DNA of 41,523 bases from NCBI GenBank assembly GCA_022844135.1, contig JALHMG010000005.1:155691-197213 (forward strand), written 5' to 3'. Within the stretch, counting starts at the first letter, position 1, and every line of letters starts with the position of its first letter. The notes below the pieces were generated by a model. It was not told the DNA's origin. It did not search any database and worked only from the letters and a program-made list of their open reading frames with translations. A program made the translations under genes and the position numbers. The DNA is from Lysobacterales bacterium. GTDB taxonomy: Bacteria; Pseudomonadota; Gammaproteobacteria; Xanthomonadales; SZUA-5. Below, in pieces: positions 12,570-19,220 of the stretch.

Positions 12570-13397
12570 CTACATATCTCGCTCGTTTCGGGCGACTTGT
12601 GTTCTGATCATTCGTGAAACTTGCGCCGGAGGCACGTCCTCATTGAGTACAACGCTGGCGACTTCAGCGATCAGTGATGGCGAAGGATTTGAGCAATCGT
12701 GATGCGCTCGAACGTGCTCAATCATCTTGCGCAGGACATACGTTCGTTTTGCTCGTAACGGTCGTGAAGTTTCGGTTCCTTCAGACAACTTCCTAAGATA
12801 TTGCTTAGCCAACTGGTTGAGAATGTACGGAATTGAGGGAGGACCGACGGACAAGCTAACAGCGAGTAGTTTTAGCGCCCGATCAATGTCTTCGCCAACG
12901 GCCACGCCTTGACCAATTATCGCTTGCTTGACCGCAGCACCCAGATAGCGTTTGTCCAGCCAGCGGAGGGCAGATAGCTCAATTCCCAGCCCGCCAAACC
13001 TGTCCTCGGCCACCAGCTTACGAGCCAGTTCTCGGCATAGTTCGACAAGCGTCTCGTAGTGAGCGCGGTGTTCTGTCGGATTGCGTTTAGGGGTCTTCGA
13101 GAACTCGTGCTCCGCTCCCACAGCGACACGAACGACGTCATAAGGCGTTTTCCGAACCAAAGACTTTGCGTCACGAATGGTCTGCGTTTCAATCTTCTTG
13201 CAAAGGCCCCGATCCATTGCAATGCGTTCAAGCGCGGAGAGAAATCGAAGCTCATCGTCCCGTGGCTTCAGCCTTCTCCCTGCAAACTCGGTACCGTTAG
13301 CCCTTGAGCGAAGCCTTGAAATCAGCGCGTCGATCAACATGCCTTCACGCCGAGTCGGAATTGATCGGCTGAGTGTTGGCGGGCGACGGTTTTTCAC
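12570..13397 (-). CDS. Unknown 275-residue protein coupled to an HTH antitoxin
   Basis: A mostly helical, basic protein (start GTG at 13397, overlapping the stop of the antitoxin gene by four bases, GTGA). A second possible start is the ATG at 13340 (MLIDALISRLR). No enzymatic motif is obvious; visible segments include LRFLSALERIAMDRGLCKK, KSLVRKTPYDVVRVAVGAEH and LIAEVASVVLNEDVPPAQVS. Base composition is lower in GC than neighbouring genes, suggesting separate acquisition. The overlap with a HigA/HI1420-like antitoxin that has no ordinary toxin beside it makes it a candidate partner, but that is inference only. Confidence 0.65.
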   Translation of the reverse strand: MKNRRPPTLSRSIPTRREGMLIDALISRLRSRANGTEFAGRRLKPRDDELRFLSALERIAMDRGLCKKIETQTIRDAKSLVRKTPYDVVRVAVGAEHEFSKTPKRNPTEHRAHYETLVELCRELARKLVAEDRFGGLGIELSALRWLDKRYLGAAVKQAIIGQGVAVGEDIDRALKLLAVSLSVGPPSIPYILNQLAKQYLRKLSEGTETSRPLRAKRTYVLRKMIEHVRAHHDCSNPSPSLIAEVASVVLNEDVPPAQVSRMIRTQVARNERDM

Positions 13398-13708
13398 ACC
13401 GCCTTCTTCACCTTCGCCACCGCCAACCGCAACCCAAACGCACGCAGGATCGCGGCCAGCGTGTCCAGGCGCGGGTTTCCTTTCTCGGACAGGGTTCGAT
13501 AGAGGGTTTCGCGGCTCAGGCCCGTGCGTGCGGCCAGTTCGGTCATGCCGAGCACATCGGCAACGGTGCGCAGGGCGAGCGGCAACACGCGGTGATCGCC
13601 GTCCTTGAGCGCTTCGGCTAGGTAGCCGGGAACGTCGCTGGCGGTCAGGTACTCGGCCGGTTGGAACGGCACGCTAGCCGTTCGCTTGGCAGTTGTTCCA
13701 ATAGTCAT
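13394..13708 (-). CDS. HTH addiction-module antitoxin (HI1420/HigA-like), without a standard toxin
   Basis: A 104-residue protein from the ATG at 13708. An N-terminal segment FQPAEYLTASDVPGYLAEAL is followed by a helix-turn-helix (DVLGMTELAARTGLSRETLY, RTLSEKGNPRLDTLAAIL) characteristic of the HI1420-type 'probable addiction module antidote' family. Such antitoxins normally follow a RelE/ParE-like toxin gene of about 100 codons. Here only 31 bases separate it from the next upstream gene, and no toxin is present. Instead its stop overlaps the GTG of the 275-residue unknown gene. It probably represses its own transcript. Confidence 0.85.
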   Translation of the reverse strand: MTIGTTAKRTASVPFQPAEYLTASDVPGYLAEALKDGDHRVLPLALRTVADVLGMTELAARTGLSRETLYRTLSEKGNPRLDTLAAILRAFGLRLAVAKVKKAV

Positions 13709-13739
13709 GAGCGTCCGATCCAAAGCGAACCCATGTTGT

Positions 13740-14591
13740 TCAGAGAAAAGCAATCGCCGACGTGGTGGCAACAGCGGTTGCGCCAAGCATGAGCGCACCG
13801 ACAAAAATGGCGCATCCACTCGATCTTTGAGAAATCTTTTGTCTGGTATCCGCGATCTGACGACGTGTTTCAGCCAGCGCGGCGTCGGCGTGCTTTTCAA
13901 AGAGTTTCGCAAGCGAATCTTCGGCAGACGCGAGCGTCCGCCATCCAGTTTGCAGCGATACTTCAGTACTTAGCGTGCCGTCATCTGTCAGCAGTCGCAC
14001 CTCCCCGGTAAGCGAATCCGAACTGGGCAGCGGAAAGGCAACTACTCCCACTCCATCGATATCCGGACTGTCGATAGTTCCTTCAATCGCACGGTAGTTG
14101 ACGTCTCCGACTGTGAGATACAGCCGGTTGCGTGTTGGCTCCGACCTAAACAAAAGCTTCGGCCGTTTATTCGACCCGCTGACCTCGCACTTGAAGGCAA
14201 CAAAAACTCCATACGCGCTCACAGCAATCGCGCAAGGCGCCAACGACAGCGCTCCAAGCACAATTGGTTTCGACCAAGTCGCTCGATCACTGCTCAGCGC
14301 TACATTCAAGGTCCAGCGCATCGCGCCGGTGTCATCGGAGATTTGTTTGAAGGCCCACCGATCAGCTTTGGGATCGTACGTAAGGCCACCGGCAGTGATT
14401 GGTCGTGCGGTTGTCTTTGCTTCGAACTGCTCAACTCTCGCTCGATCTCTGGCGAGTTCAACTTCTAGCCGATCCTCGATACGGTCAATCTGCGTACTTG
14501 CCTTTTCGCGAGTTCGCGCAGCCCGTTCTTGTGCTCGCTTGGCGCGATTGTTGGCAGCGGAAATCGAACGTAAGGCTCCCTTCCATCCCAT
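13740..14591 (-). CDS. Unknown protein with coiled-coil N-terminus and C-terminal membrane anchor
   Basis: A 283-residue protein. Residues about 8-60 are a charged coiled coil (NNRAKRAQERAARTREKAS, then QIDRIEDRLEVELARDRARV). A beta-rich centre follows (LTYDPKADRWAFKQISDD, MRWTLNVALSSDRATW). The end has a short helix (LAETRRQIADTRQKISQ) and a final hydrophobic segment (CAIFVGALMLGATAVATTSA), consistent with a tail-anchored membrane protein. No known domain recognised. It lies between the integrase (46 bases) and the antitoxin (31 bases) on the same strand and is probably cargo of the element. Confidence 0.65.
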   Translation of the reverse strand: MGWKGALRSISAANNRAKRAQERAARTREKASTQIDRIEDRLEVELARDRARVEQFEAKTTARPITAGGLTYDPKADRWAFKQISDDTGAMRWTLNVALSSDRATWSKPIVLGALSLAPCAIAVSAYGVFVAFKCEVSGSNKRPKLLFRSEPTRNRLYLTVGDVNYRAIEGTIDSPDIDGVGVVAFPLPSSDSLTGEVRLLTDDGTLSTEVSLQTGWRTLASAEDSLAKLFEKHADAALAETRRQIADTRQKISQRSSGCAIFVGALMLGATAVATTSAIAFL

Positions 14592-14637
14592 GGCGCACTC
14601 CCCAATACGCGGACCTGGATATCAGCCGCAGTGTAGC

Positions 14638-15939
14638 TCACACGCTACGCCGACGCGATGCGGCCGGCGCGTTGATGGGCGCAACCGAAGCGGCGGATTT
14701 CCGCTGGCTTAAGTAGTCGTCCCACGCCTGCATGAGCTTCGCGCGCTTGGCGAAAAGATCGCCGCGACGGTAGGCGGCTTCGACTTTGTTCTTGACGGTG
14801 TGCGCGAGCGCCATTTCGACAACTTCGCTGCCGAAGCCGGTGGTTTCTGCGGCCCAATCGCGGAAGGAGGAGCGGAAGCCATGAGCGGTGATGCCGGTCT
14901 TTCCTAGATCGCGCTGCAAGAATGCGCGCGGCGATTCGGCGTTGAAGTGCGTGCGCGGTTTGCTCCCAGGCAACACGAAGTCGCTCTCACGCGGTAGTTG
15001 GCGCAACAGCTTCACGGCTCGCGCGCAGAGCGCCACGCGGTGTTCGCGCCCCGCTTTCATGCGCGCAGCGGGAACGGTCCAAACGGCGCCGTCCAGGTCG
15101 AACTCGTCCCACGTTGCGGCCACCAGTTCGCTCACGCGGCATGCGGTGAGGACGATCAATTCAAGCGCGATGGCGCTCAGGCTATTGCGCTCGCGAAGCT
15201 CTGCCATGAAAGCCGGCATGTCCTGCCACGGAATCGCCGCATGGTGTTGCGCTTTGGCGATCTTCGATGGCGCCGGCAACAGCTCGCTCAAATGGCCGTG
15301 CCATCGCGCGGGATTGTCGCCCTTGCGAAAGTGCCGAACCGTGGCCCAATCGAGCACGGCTTCGATGCGCTGGCGAACGCGGCTCGCGGTCTCGGTACGC
15401 GTGCGCCAGATTCGCTCCAGAACCCGCACCACGCTATCGGTTTCAATCTCCCCCACCGGGAGATCGTAAAGCAACGCTGCGTGCGTTTTGAGCGTGTTTC
15501 GCCACTGGTTTACGTGCTTGTCGTTGCGCCAGCCTGCGCGGTGCGCCTCGATGTAGCTTTCGGCGCATTCGCCGAAGGTCAACCGCTTGGCCTTTTCCAG
15601 CGCGAGCGCTTGCTTCTCTTTGGCGCGCTCGGTGAGCGGATCGCGCCCGGCGTGCAGAATTTTGCGCATCTCTAGCGCGAGGTTTCGCGCCTCTTTGAGC
15701 GAAATCGTCGCGACGCTGCCGAGCCCCATATCGATCAGGCGCAACTTCGGTGCGCCGCGCTCGGCATAGCGAAATATCCAGGATCGCCCCGCGTCGCCCG
15801 ACACCCGCAGATAGAGCCCGCCACCATCGGCATGCATGCCCCGCCCCAGGCTTTTGACCTGAACCGGCGCAAGTCGATTCAGCGCCCGTGGACGCTTGCG
15901 CTTGGACGGATCAAGGTCACCGCTTTGCGACGTCGCCAT
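14638..15939 (-). CDS. P4-type tyrosine integrase
   Basis: A 433-residue site-specific recombinase that inserts and excises the element. The N-terminus has the arm-binding DUF4102-like domain (LGRGMHADGGGLYLRVSGDA). A SAM-like core-binding domain follows, and the C-terminal catalytic domain carries the expected residues: Arg in TACRVSELVAAT, HGFRSSFRDW (H-x-x-R), the LAHT histidine, and the tyrosine nucleophile in AAYRRGDLF. It appears intact. The final 24 codons are duplicated at 24641-24714. P4-like integrases usually target tRNA genes, but no tRNA gene is visible in the window, so the attachment site is unknown. Confidence 0.95.
   Translation of the reverse strand: MATSQSGDLDPSKRKRPRALNRLAPVQVKSLGRGMHADGGGLYLRVSGDAGRSWIFRYAERGAPKLRLIDMGLGSVATISLKEARNLALEMRKILHAGRDPLTERAKEKQALALEKAKRLTFGECAESYIEAHRAGWRNDKHVNQWRNTLKTHAALLYDLPVGEIETDSVVRVLERIWRTRTETASRVRQRIEAVLDWATVRHFRKGDNPARWHGHLSELLPAPSKIAKAQHHAAIPWQDMPAFMAELRERNSLSAIALELIVLTACRVSELVAATWDEFDLDGAVWTVPAARMKAGREHRVALCARAVKLLRQLPRESDFVLPGSKPRTHFNAESPRAFLQRDLGKTGITAHGFRSSFRDWAAETTGFGSEVVEMALAHTVKNKVEAAYRRGDLFAKRAKLMQAWDDYLSQRKSAASVAPINAPAASRRRSV
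14668..14741. repeat. 74-bp direct repeat, copy 1 (within integrase 3' end)
   Basis: This stretch encodes KLMQAWDDYLSQRKSAASVA on the minus strand. It recurs in the same orientation at 24641-24714, about 10 kb away, with five mismatches over 74 bases (roughly 93% identity). Most mismatches are synonymous or conservative, so the second copy derives from a closely related integrase gene rather than a recent exact duplication. Confidence 0.9.
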
Positions 15940-16110
15940 GGTTTCGCCCCGGCCTTCCTGCGATATCCGTTACCATATATTTGCAGGCGGTGACGTGCAA
16001 GTGCATACGATGGCTTGCGAGCGATGCGACCCTAACATATTGATTAATATGTCAAATTTCGATGCTTGAAAAATGGCGTGCGATGGCATAAGAGCCAATG
16101 TTCGGCGGAC

Positions 16111-16168
16111 ACCCTCTCCGCCACGAACAGGCCGCCCACCGGGCGGCCTTTTTCGTGGCGGAGAGGGT
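16111..16168. repeat. 58-bp near-perfect hairpin
   Basis: A 17-bp arm at 16111-16127 (ACCCTCTCCGCCACGAA) pairs with 16152-16168. Inside it, GGCCGCCC (16130-16137) pairs with GGGCGGCC (16141-16148) around an ACC loop, and a T5 run follows the inner stem. It can act as an intrinsic terminator on the plus strand, and with the outer arms closed it is a cruciform-prone repeat. Its core (16119-16175, 57 bp) recurs exactly at 16431-16487. Confidence 0.85.
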
Positions 16169-16315
16169 GGGATGAAGAACCCATCGGGTTCGACCCGGAG
16201 GCAGGATGCCGAGAGGGCGCGAGCGAATGCGAGTCCCGAAGGGCGAAGGCGGTTTGCTCGCGCGCCAAAGGCGCGCAACCGCCTGAGCGCCAGGCAGCTA
16301 CGCTGACTGGCCGGA

Positions 16316-16429
16316 CCGCGGGCCATGGGTGAGGACCGGTCGCGCGTAGCGCGAGGCGGCGCATGCGCCGCCAGGGACGAACGCCCGCAAGCTGCGCTTG
16401 CGGGCCGGACTGGCCCGCGCAATCCCACC
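16316..16429. repeat. 114-bp perfect direct repeat, copy 1
   Basis: Identical to 16570-16683 (offset 254). It is dense in small palindromes: GCGCGTAGCGCG, the perfect 18-mer GGCGGCGCATGCGCCGCC, and CCCGCAAG/CTTGCGGG around CTGCG. No convincing gene reads through it in any frame. The segment before it (16176-16315) also holds short hairpins such as GCGCGCCAAAGGCGCGC. Confidence 0.9.
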
Positions 16430-16430
16430 C

Positions 16431-16487
16431 CGCCACGAACAGGCCGCCCACCGGGCGGCCTTTTTCGTGGCGGAGAGGGTGGGATGA
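16431..16487. repeat. 57-bp direct repeat, copy 2 (hairpin)
   Basis: Exact copy of 16119-16175. It contains CGCCACGAA/TTCGTGGCG outer arms and the GGCCGCCC/GGGCGGCC inner stem followed by T5. With the 114-bp repeats it makes two units of the layout hairpin, degenerate spacer, structured repeat. Confidence 0.9.
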
Positions 16488-16569
16488 GTATCCCAACAGG
16501 TTCGACTCGGAGCGCAGGATGCGCGGAGAGCGCGAGCACGACGCGAAGCGGCGCGCGCAGGCCGTCAGG

Positions 16570-16683
16570 CCGCGGGCCATGGGTGAGGACCGGTCGCGCG
16601 TAGCGCGAGGCGGCGCATGCGCCGCCAGGGACGAACGCCCGCAAGCTGCGCTTGCGGGCCGGACTGGCCCGCGCAATCCCACC
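16570..16683. repeat. 114-bp perfect direct repeat, copy 2
   Basis: Exact copy of 16316-16429 with the same palindromes. The ArdC relic begins shortly after it. The whole stretch 15940-16750 holds these repeats, the AT-richer integrase upstream region (with ATATTGATTAATAT near 16039-16052) and no gene I can support. Confidence 0.9.
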
Positions 16684-16750
16684 TTCTCCGCCTCGCTTCG
16701 CGAAACGCTGGAATTGGCGAAGACCCTCGACGTTGTCGATGCCGATTTAG

Positions 16751-16870
16751 TCGGACTCTACGAATGCAGCGAGCTTTCGGGATTCGGAGAGTTACGCCGC
16801 GACCAAAGCCCATGAGCTGGTGCACTGGACCAGTACGCGGATATGCGGACTCGACCTCACACGGCGCTGC
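16751..16870 (+). pseudogene. ArdC-type antirestriction protein relic
   Basis: After an in-frame stop at 16748, the frame encodes ASFRDSESYAATKAHELVHW followed by TSTRICGLDLTRR. This is the signature zinc-metalloprotease-like segment of ArdC/TraC antirestriction proteins, which normally has YATLAHELxHWT followed by R-L-x-R. The HELVH metal motif is at 16811-16825. The rest of the roughly 300-residue protein is absent: upstream is repeat sequence, and downstream the frame runs into an unrelated protein. It is a remnant of a plasmid or conjugative-element gene. Only about 30 codons are recognisable. Confidence 0.7.
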
Positions 16871-16909
16871 GCGCACGATGGGTCTTTCTGCGTTTGGAGT
16901 TTTGCTGCG

Positions 16910-17665
16910 TTGAGAAACATCTACTGCCGCGGCAGCCGACTATCGTCGCTGTGCCTGCGGATACTGATCGAGCGCTACGTCGCCAGCGATACGGCGACCG
17001 ATGCGCAGCGGCGCATCACCGGCGAAGCGCCGACAACCAACGGTGCGCAGGGCAATCGCCACCGAAATCAGAGCGGCGCGCTTGATAGGCCAGCGACACC
17101 GTTGCTGGAACCTGACGACGAAGAAGCCGACGAGCTGGTCGATAGGTTTCTTTCGATCAACCCCAGCTCATTCACCCAAGTCATGAGCTTCGTACGCGCG
17201 CGCATGCAAGCCTGCCCTGAACGCTACCACCCCATCGCGATCAGCCAGCAAACAGTCAAGGCGTACTTTCTGCGCCTCGGCCGCTACTGCTGGCAGCACG
17301 CCGCCGAGCCGTACCTGGCCGATCAAGCGCGGCGCGTCGTTTTAATGTTCGATGAAATCAACGAAGAGCTTGGCCTGATCGGCGATGACCTCACCGATCT
17401 GCTCGTGCGCAACATCGCCGCGCGCTACGTCAAGCAAGTCAACGGCACACTGTTCAATGATCGCGATGTGCGTCTACGCTACGGCCGCACCATCGAATAC
17501 CTGACCGAGCGCGCGAGGCGATACCAAGGCCTTAGTCTGAACACCAGCCGCGAGCACATGGCCTGGGCGTTCATGCTGAATTCCGTGCAAAACGCGCGCG
17601 GCTTCGACGATCGCAGCTACGGCGCGCGGTATCTGGCGAGCTTGTTGATGAAAAGGCCGATGTAG
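16910..17665 (+). CDS. Unknown helical protein (about 250 aa, start uncertain)
   Basis: The frame is open from the ArdC relic onward. I place the start tentatively at TTG 16910, with GGAG about 12 bases upstream; later starts are possible. The convincing part is a helical protein: DEEADELVDRFLSINPSSF, AISQQTVKAYFLRLGRYCW, RVVLMFDEINEELGLIGDDL and EYLTERARRYQGLSLNTSRE. I recognise no domain. It lies just before the lower-GC nucleotide cassette and has host-like GC, so it is more likely to belong to the old mobile element than to the cassette. Confidence 0.55.
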   Translation: MRNIYCRGSRLSSLCLRILIERYVASDTATDAQRRITGEAPTTNGAQGNRHRNQSGALDRPATPLLEPDDEEADELVDRFLSINPSSFTQVMSFVRARMQACPERYHPIAISQQTVKAYFLRLGRYCWQHAAEPYLADQARRVVLMFDEINEELGLIGDDLTDLLVRNIAARYVKQVNGTLFNDRDVRLRYGRTIEYLTERARRYQGLSLNTSREHMAWAFMLNSVQNARGFDDRSYGARYLASLLMKRPM

Positions 17666-17759
17666 CGGTCTACTCAGCTCGACTACCGTGATAACATGAC
17701 GCAGCTGGCGCGCTACCATCGCGCAGAGCGATGACTTTTGCGCTGGAGCCACCGGCAAT

Positions 17760-18242
17760 ATGAGAGTTTACTTCGCTTGCGGGTTCAAGCACGTGCCGTC
17801 GGACGAAACCGACGCGTATCGTACTCTAGATCTTGGTGCCGCGACTGAGATCAAGGCAATAACTGGTTTTGAAGTGAGGGACCCAATACGAGCAACTCAA
17901 CCGCTCCTCATGAAAGGAGGTCTCCAGAAACGAGCTAAGCGCTGCTACGAGCTTGATCGAAGCATGGTTGATTGGGCGGACGCCATGGTGGCCGAAGTAA
18001 CCTATCCCTCGTTTTGGATAGGTATAGAATTGCAGATGGCCGTCGAAGCTGGTAAGCCGGTGATCGTCGCATCTCGAAGATCTAGGCACAACGCAGATCC
18101 AATATCACTAATGGTCCGCGGATCGCTGGTTGCCGAAATCCCCTACGATGTAGCTTCCGATCTGGCTGACAGCGCGAATAAAATACTTGCGAAGTACGCG
18201 TTTCTGTCTAAGGCTGACCATTTGGCCGAGAAAGCACGCTAG
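17760..18242 (+). CDS. DNPH1-like nucleoside 2-deoxyribosyltransferase-fold N-glycosidase
   Basis: A 160-residue Rossmann-like protein of the NDT superfamily. It begins MRVYFACGF, has ELDRSMVDWADAMVAEVT at residues 64-81, then PSFWIGIELQMAVEAGKPV and a late MVRGS. The pattern closely follows human DNPH1 (RCL), which cleaves the N-glycosidic bond of 2'-deoxynucleoside 5'-monophosphates. The matching catalytic acids are D66 and E90. The predicted reaction is hydrolysis or transfer of the base of a (modified) deoxynucleotide. It is the first gene of a five-gene plus-strand operon, with weak GGAG spacing before the ATG. Fold assignment is strong; the substrate is inferred. Confidence 0.82.
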   Translation: MRVYFACGFKHVPSDETDAYRTLDLGAATEIKAITGFEVRDPIRATQPLLMKGGLQKRAKRCYELDRSMVDWADAMVAEVTYPSFWIGIELQMAVEAGKPVIVASRRSRHNADPISLMVRGSLVAEIPYDVASDLADSANKILAKYAFLSKADHLAEKAR

Positions 18243-18278
18243 CGTCGAGCTAAATAATTGGATGAGGTCGTCGAGCGC

Positions 18279-19220
18279 ATGAACGTCACGGTATCTGGCA
18301 GCTTCCGCCGCCACATGGCCAGCGTCGCGGCCGCAGTTTCGGCTTTCAAGTCTATCGGCGCCGCCGTCCTGTCTCCGTCGGACCCAGAAATCGTTGATCA
18401 GGTGGGTGGCTTCGTGTTCGTCGCTAGCGACAACTATCGAAGCATAAGAGCTGTTCAAGATCGGCATTTCTATGCAATTGAGCATAGTGATTTCCTGTGG
18501 CTGGAGACACCCAATGGTTACGTCGGCAATTCCGCAACACTTGAGATTGGCTTTGCAAAAGCCGTCAAATGCCCCGTCTATTCTAATTGTGGCAACATAT
18601 CGCTCCATGTTCGCGATCTAGTAACGGTCACCCCGTCACTACCGCAAATGCGCGACAGGGTAAAACCATCCAATCGTCGCTTTTTCAGAAATCAACGTAG
18701 TTTTCTCAAGTCAGAGCTAGAAAATTTACTCCTAAGTGGGCGCGGCTTTGTGCATCCCATTTCTTTGGCGCGAGCAGTAACGTTAGCAATGACCGCGTCG
18801 CATGTTCCAACGGTTGAGAATATACCTTCGCCGCCATTTGTAATCCAGGACGCGCCGCTCTCTGACGACGCGATTTGTGAAATCGCTCGCAGTTCATTTG
18901 TCTGGCTTGACCAATTTGACATCGATCCAAGTCCGCACCAGATTCTCCAACTCGGCGCTGCTATTGCGCTTAGGAAGGTGATTTTTGCAGCAAAAAGACC
19001 GCTTGACCTGACATTAAGCGAATATGTACCGCATATGGCATCAACTCGTGACAGAGCAGTAGACGCGTTTATCCAAATCGCTAACATGCGTGATCCCAAA
19101 CCACCATCCGAAACCGCTGAGGTAATCCTCAGCGCATTTGATGCAAGCACTATTCAGAACCCGATGTCTTCAATACAGAAGCTAACATGCCGCCAACCAA
19201 CACAAACGCGACCTCACTGA
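18279..19220 (+). CDS. Double NDT-like domain protein
   Basis: I chose the ATG at 18279 because it starts directly at the first predicted strand (MNVTVSGSF), with GAGG upstream; a TTG at 18258 is the alternative. The protein has 313 residues. Residues 1-105 form an NDT-like domain: AVQDRHFYAIEHSDFLWLET, then GYVGNSATLEIGFAKAV with the expected acid at E89. Residues about 190-245 repeat the pattern in degenerate form (SSFVWLDQFDIDP, then HQILQLGAAIALRKVIFAA) with Q224 in place of the acid. It lies 36 bases after the DNPH1-like gene and overlaps the next gene by 34 bases. It may form mixed oligomers with its neighbours. Enzyme activity is not established. Confidence 0.7.
   Translation: MNVTVSGSFRRHMASVAAAVSAFKSIGAAVLSPSDPEIVDQVGGFVFVASDNYRSIRAVQDRHFYAIEHSDFLWLETPNGYVGNSATLEIGFAKAVKCPVYSNCGNISLHVRDLVTVTPSLPQMRDRVKPSNRRFFRNQRSFLKSELENLLLSGRGFVHPISLARAVTLAMTASHVPTVENIPSPPFVIQDAPLSDDAICEIARSSFVWLDQFDIDPSPHQILQLGAAIALRKVIFAAKRPLDLTLSEYVPHMASTRDRAVDAFIQIANMRDPKPPSETAEVILSAFDASTIQNPMSSIQKLTCRQPTQTRPH

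Noticed and set aside
10082-16110. Exact attachment-site repeats flanking the integrase element
   Set aside because: I compared 10082-10317 with 15940-16110 by eye and found no convincing direct repeat; the element borders remain unknown.
15970-16815. Frames translating the 15.97-16.8 kb repeats (PPGGRP-type peptides)
   Set aside because: They run through perfect DNA repeats and hairpins, occur in several frames at once and have no domain.
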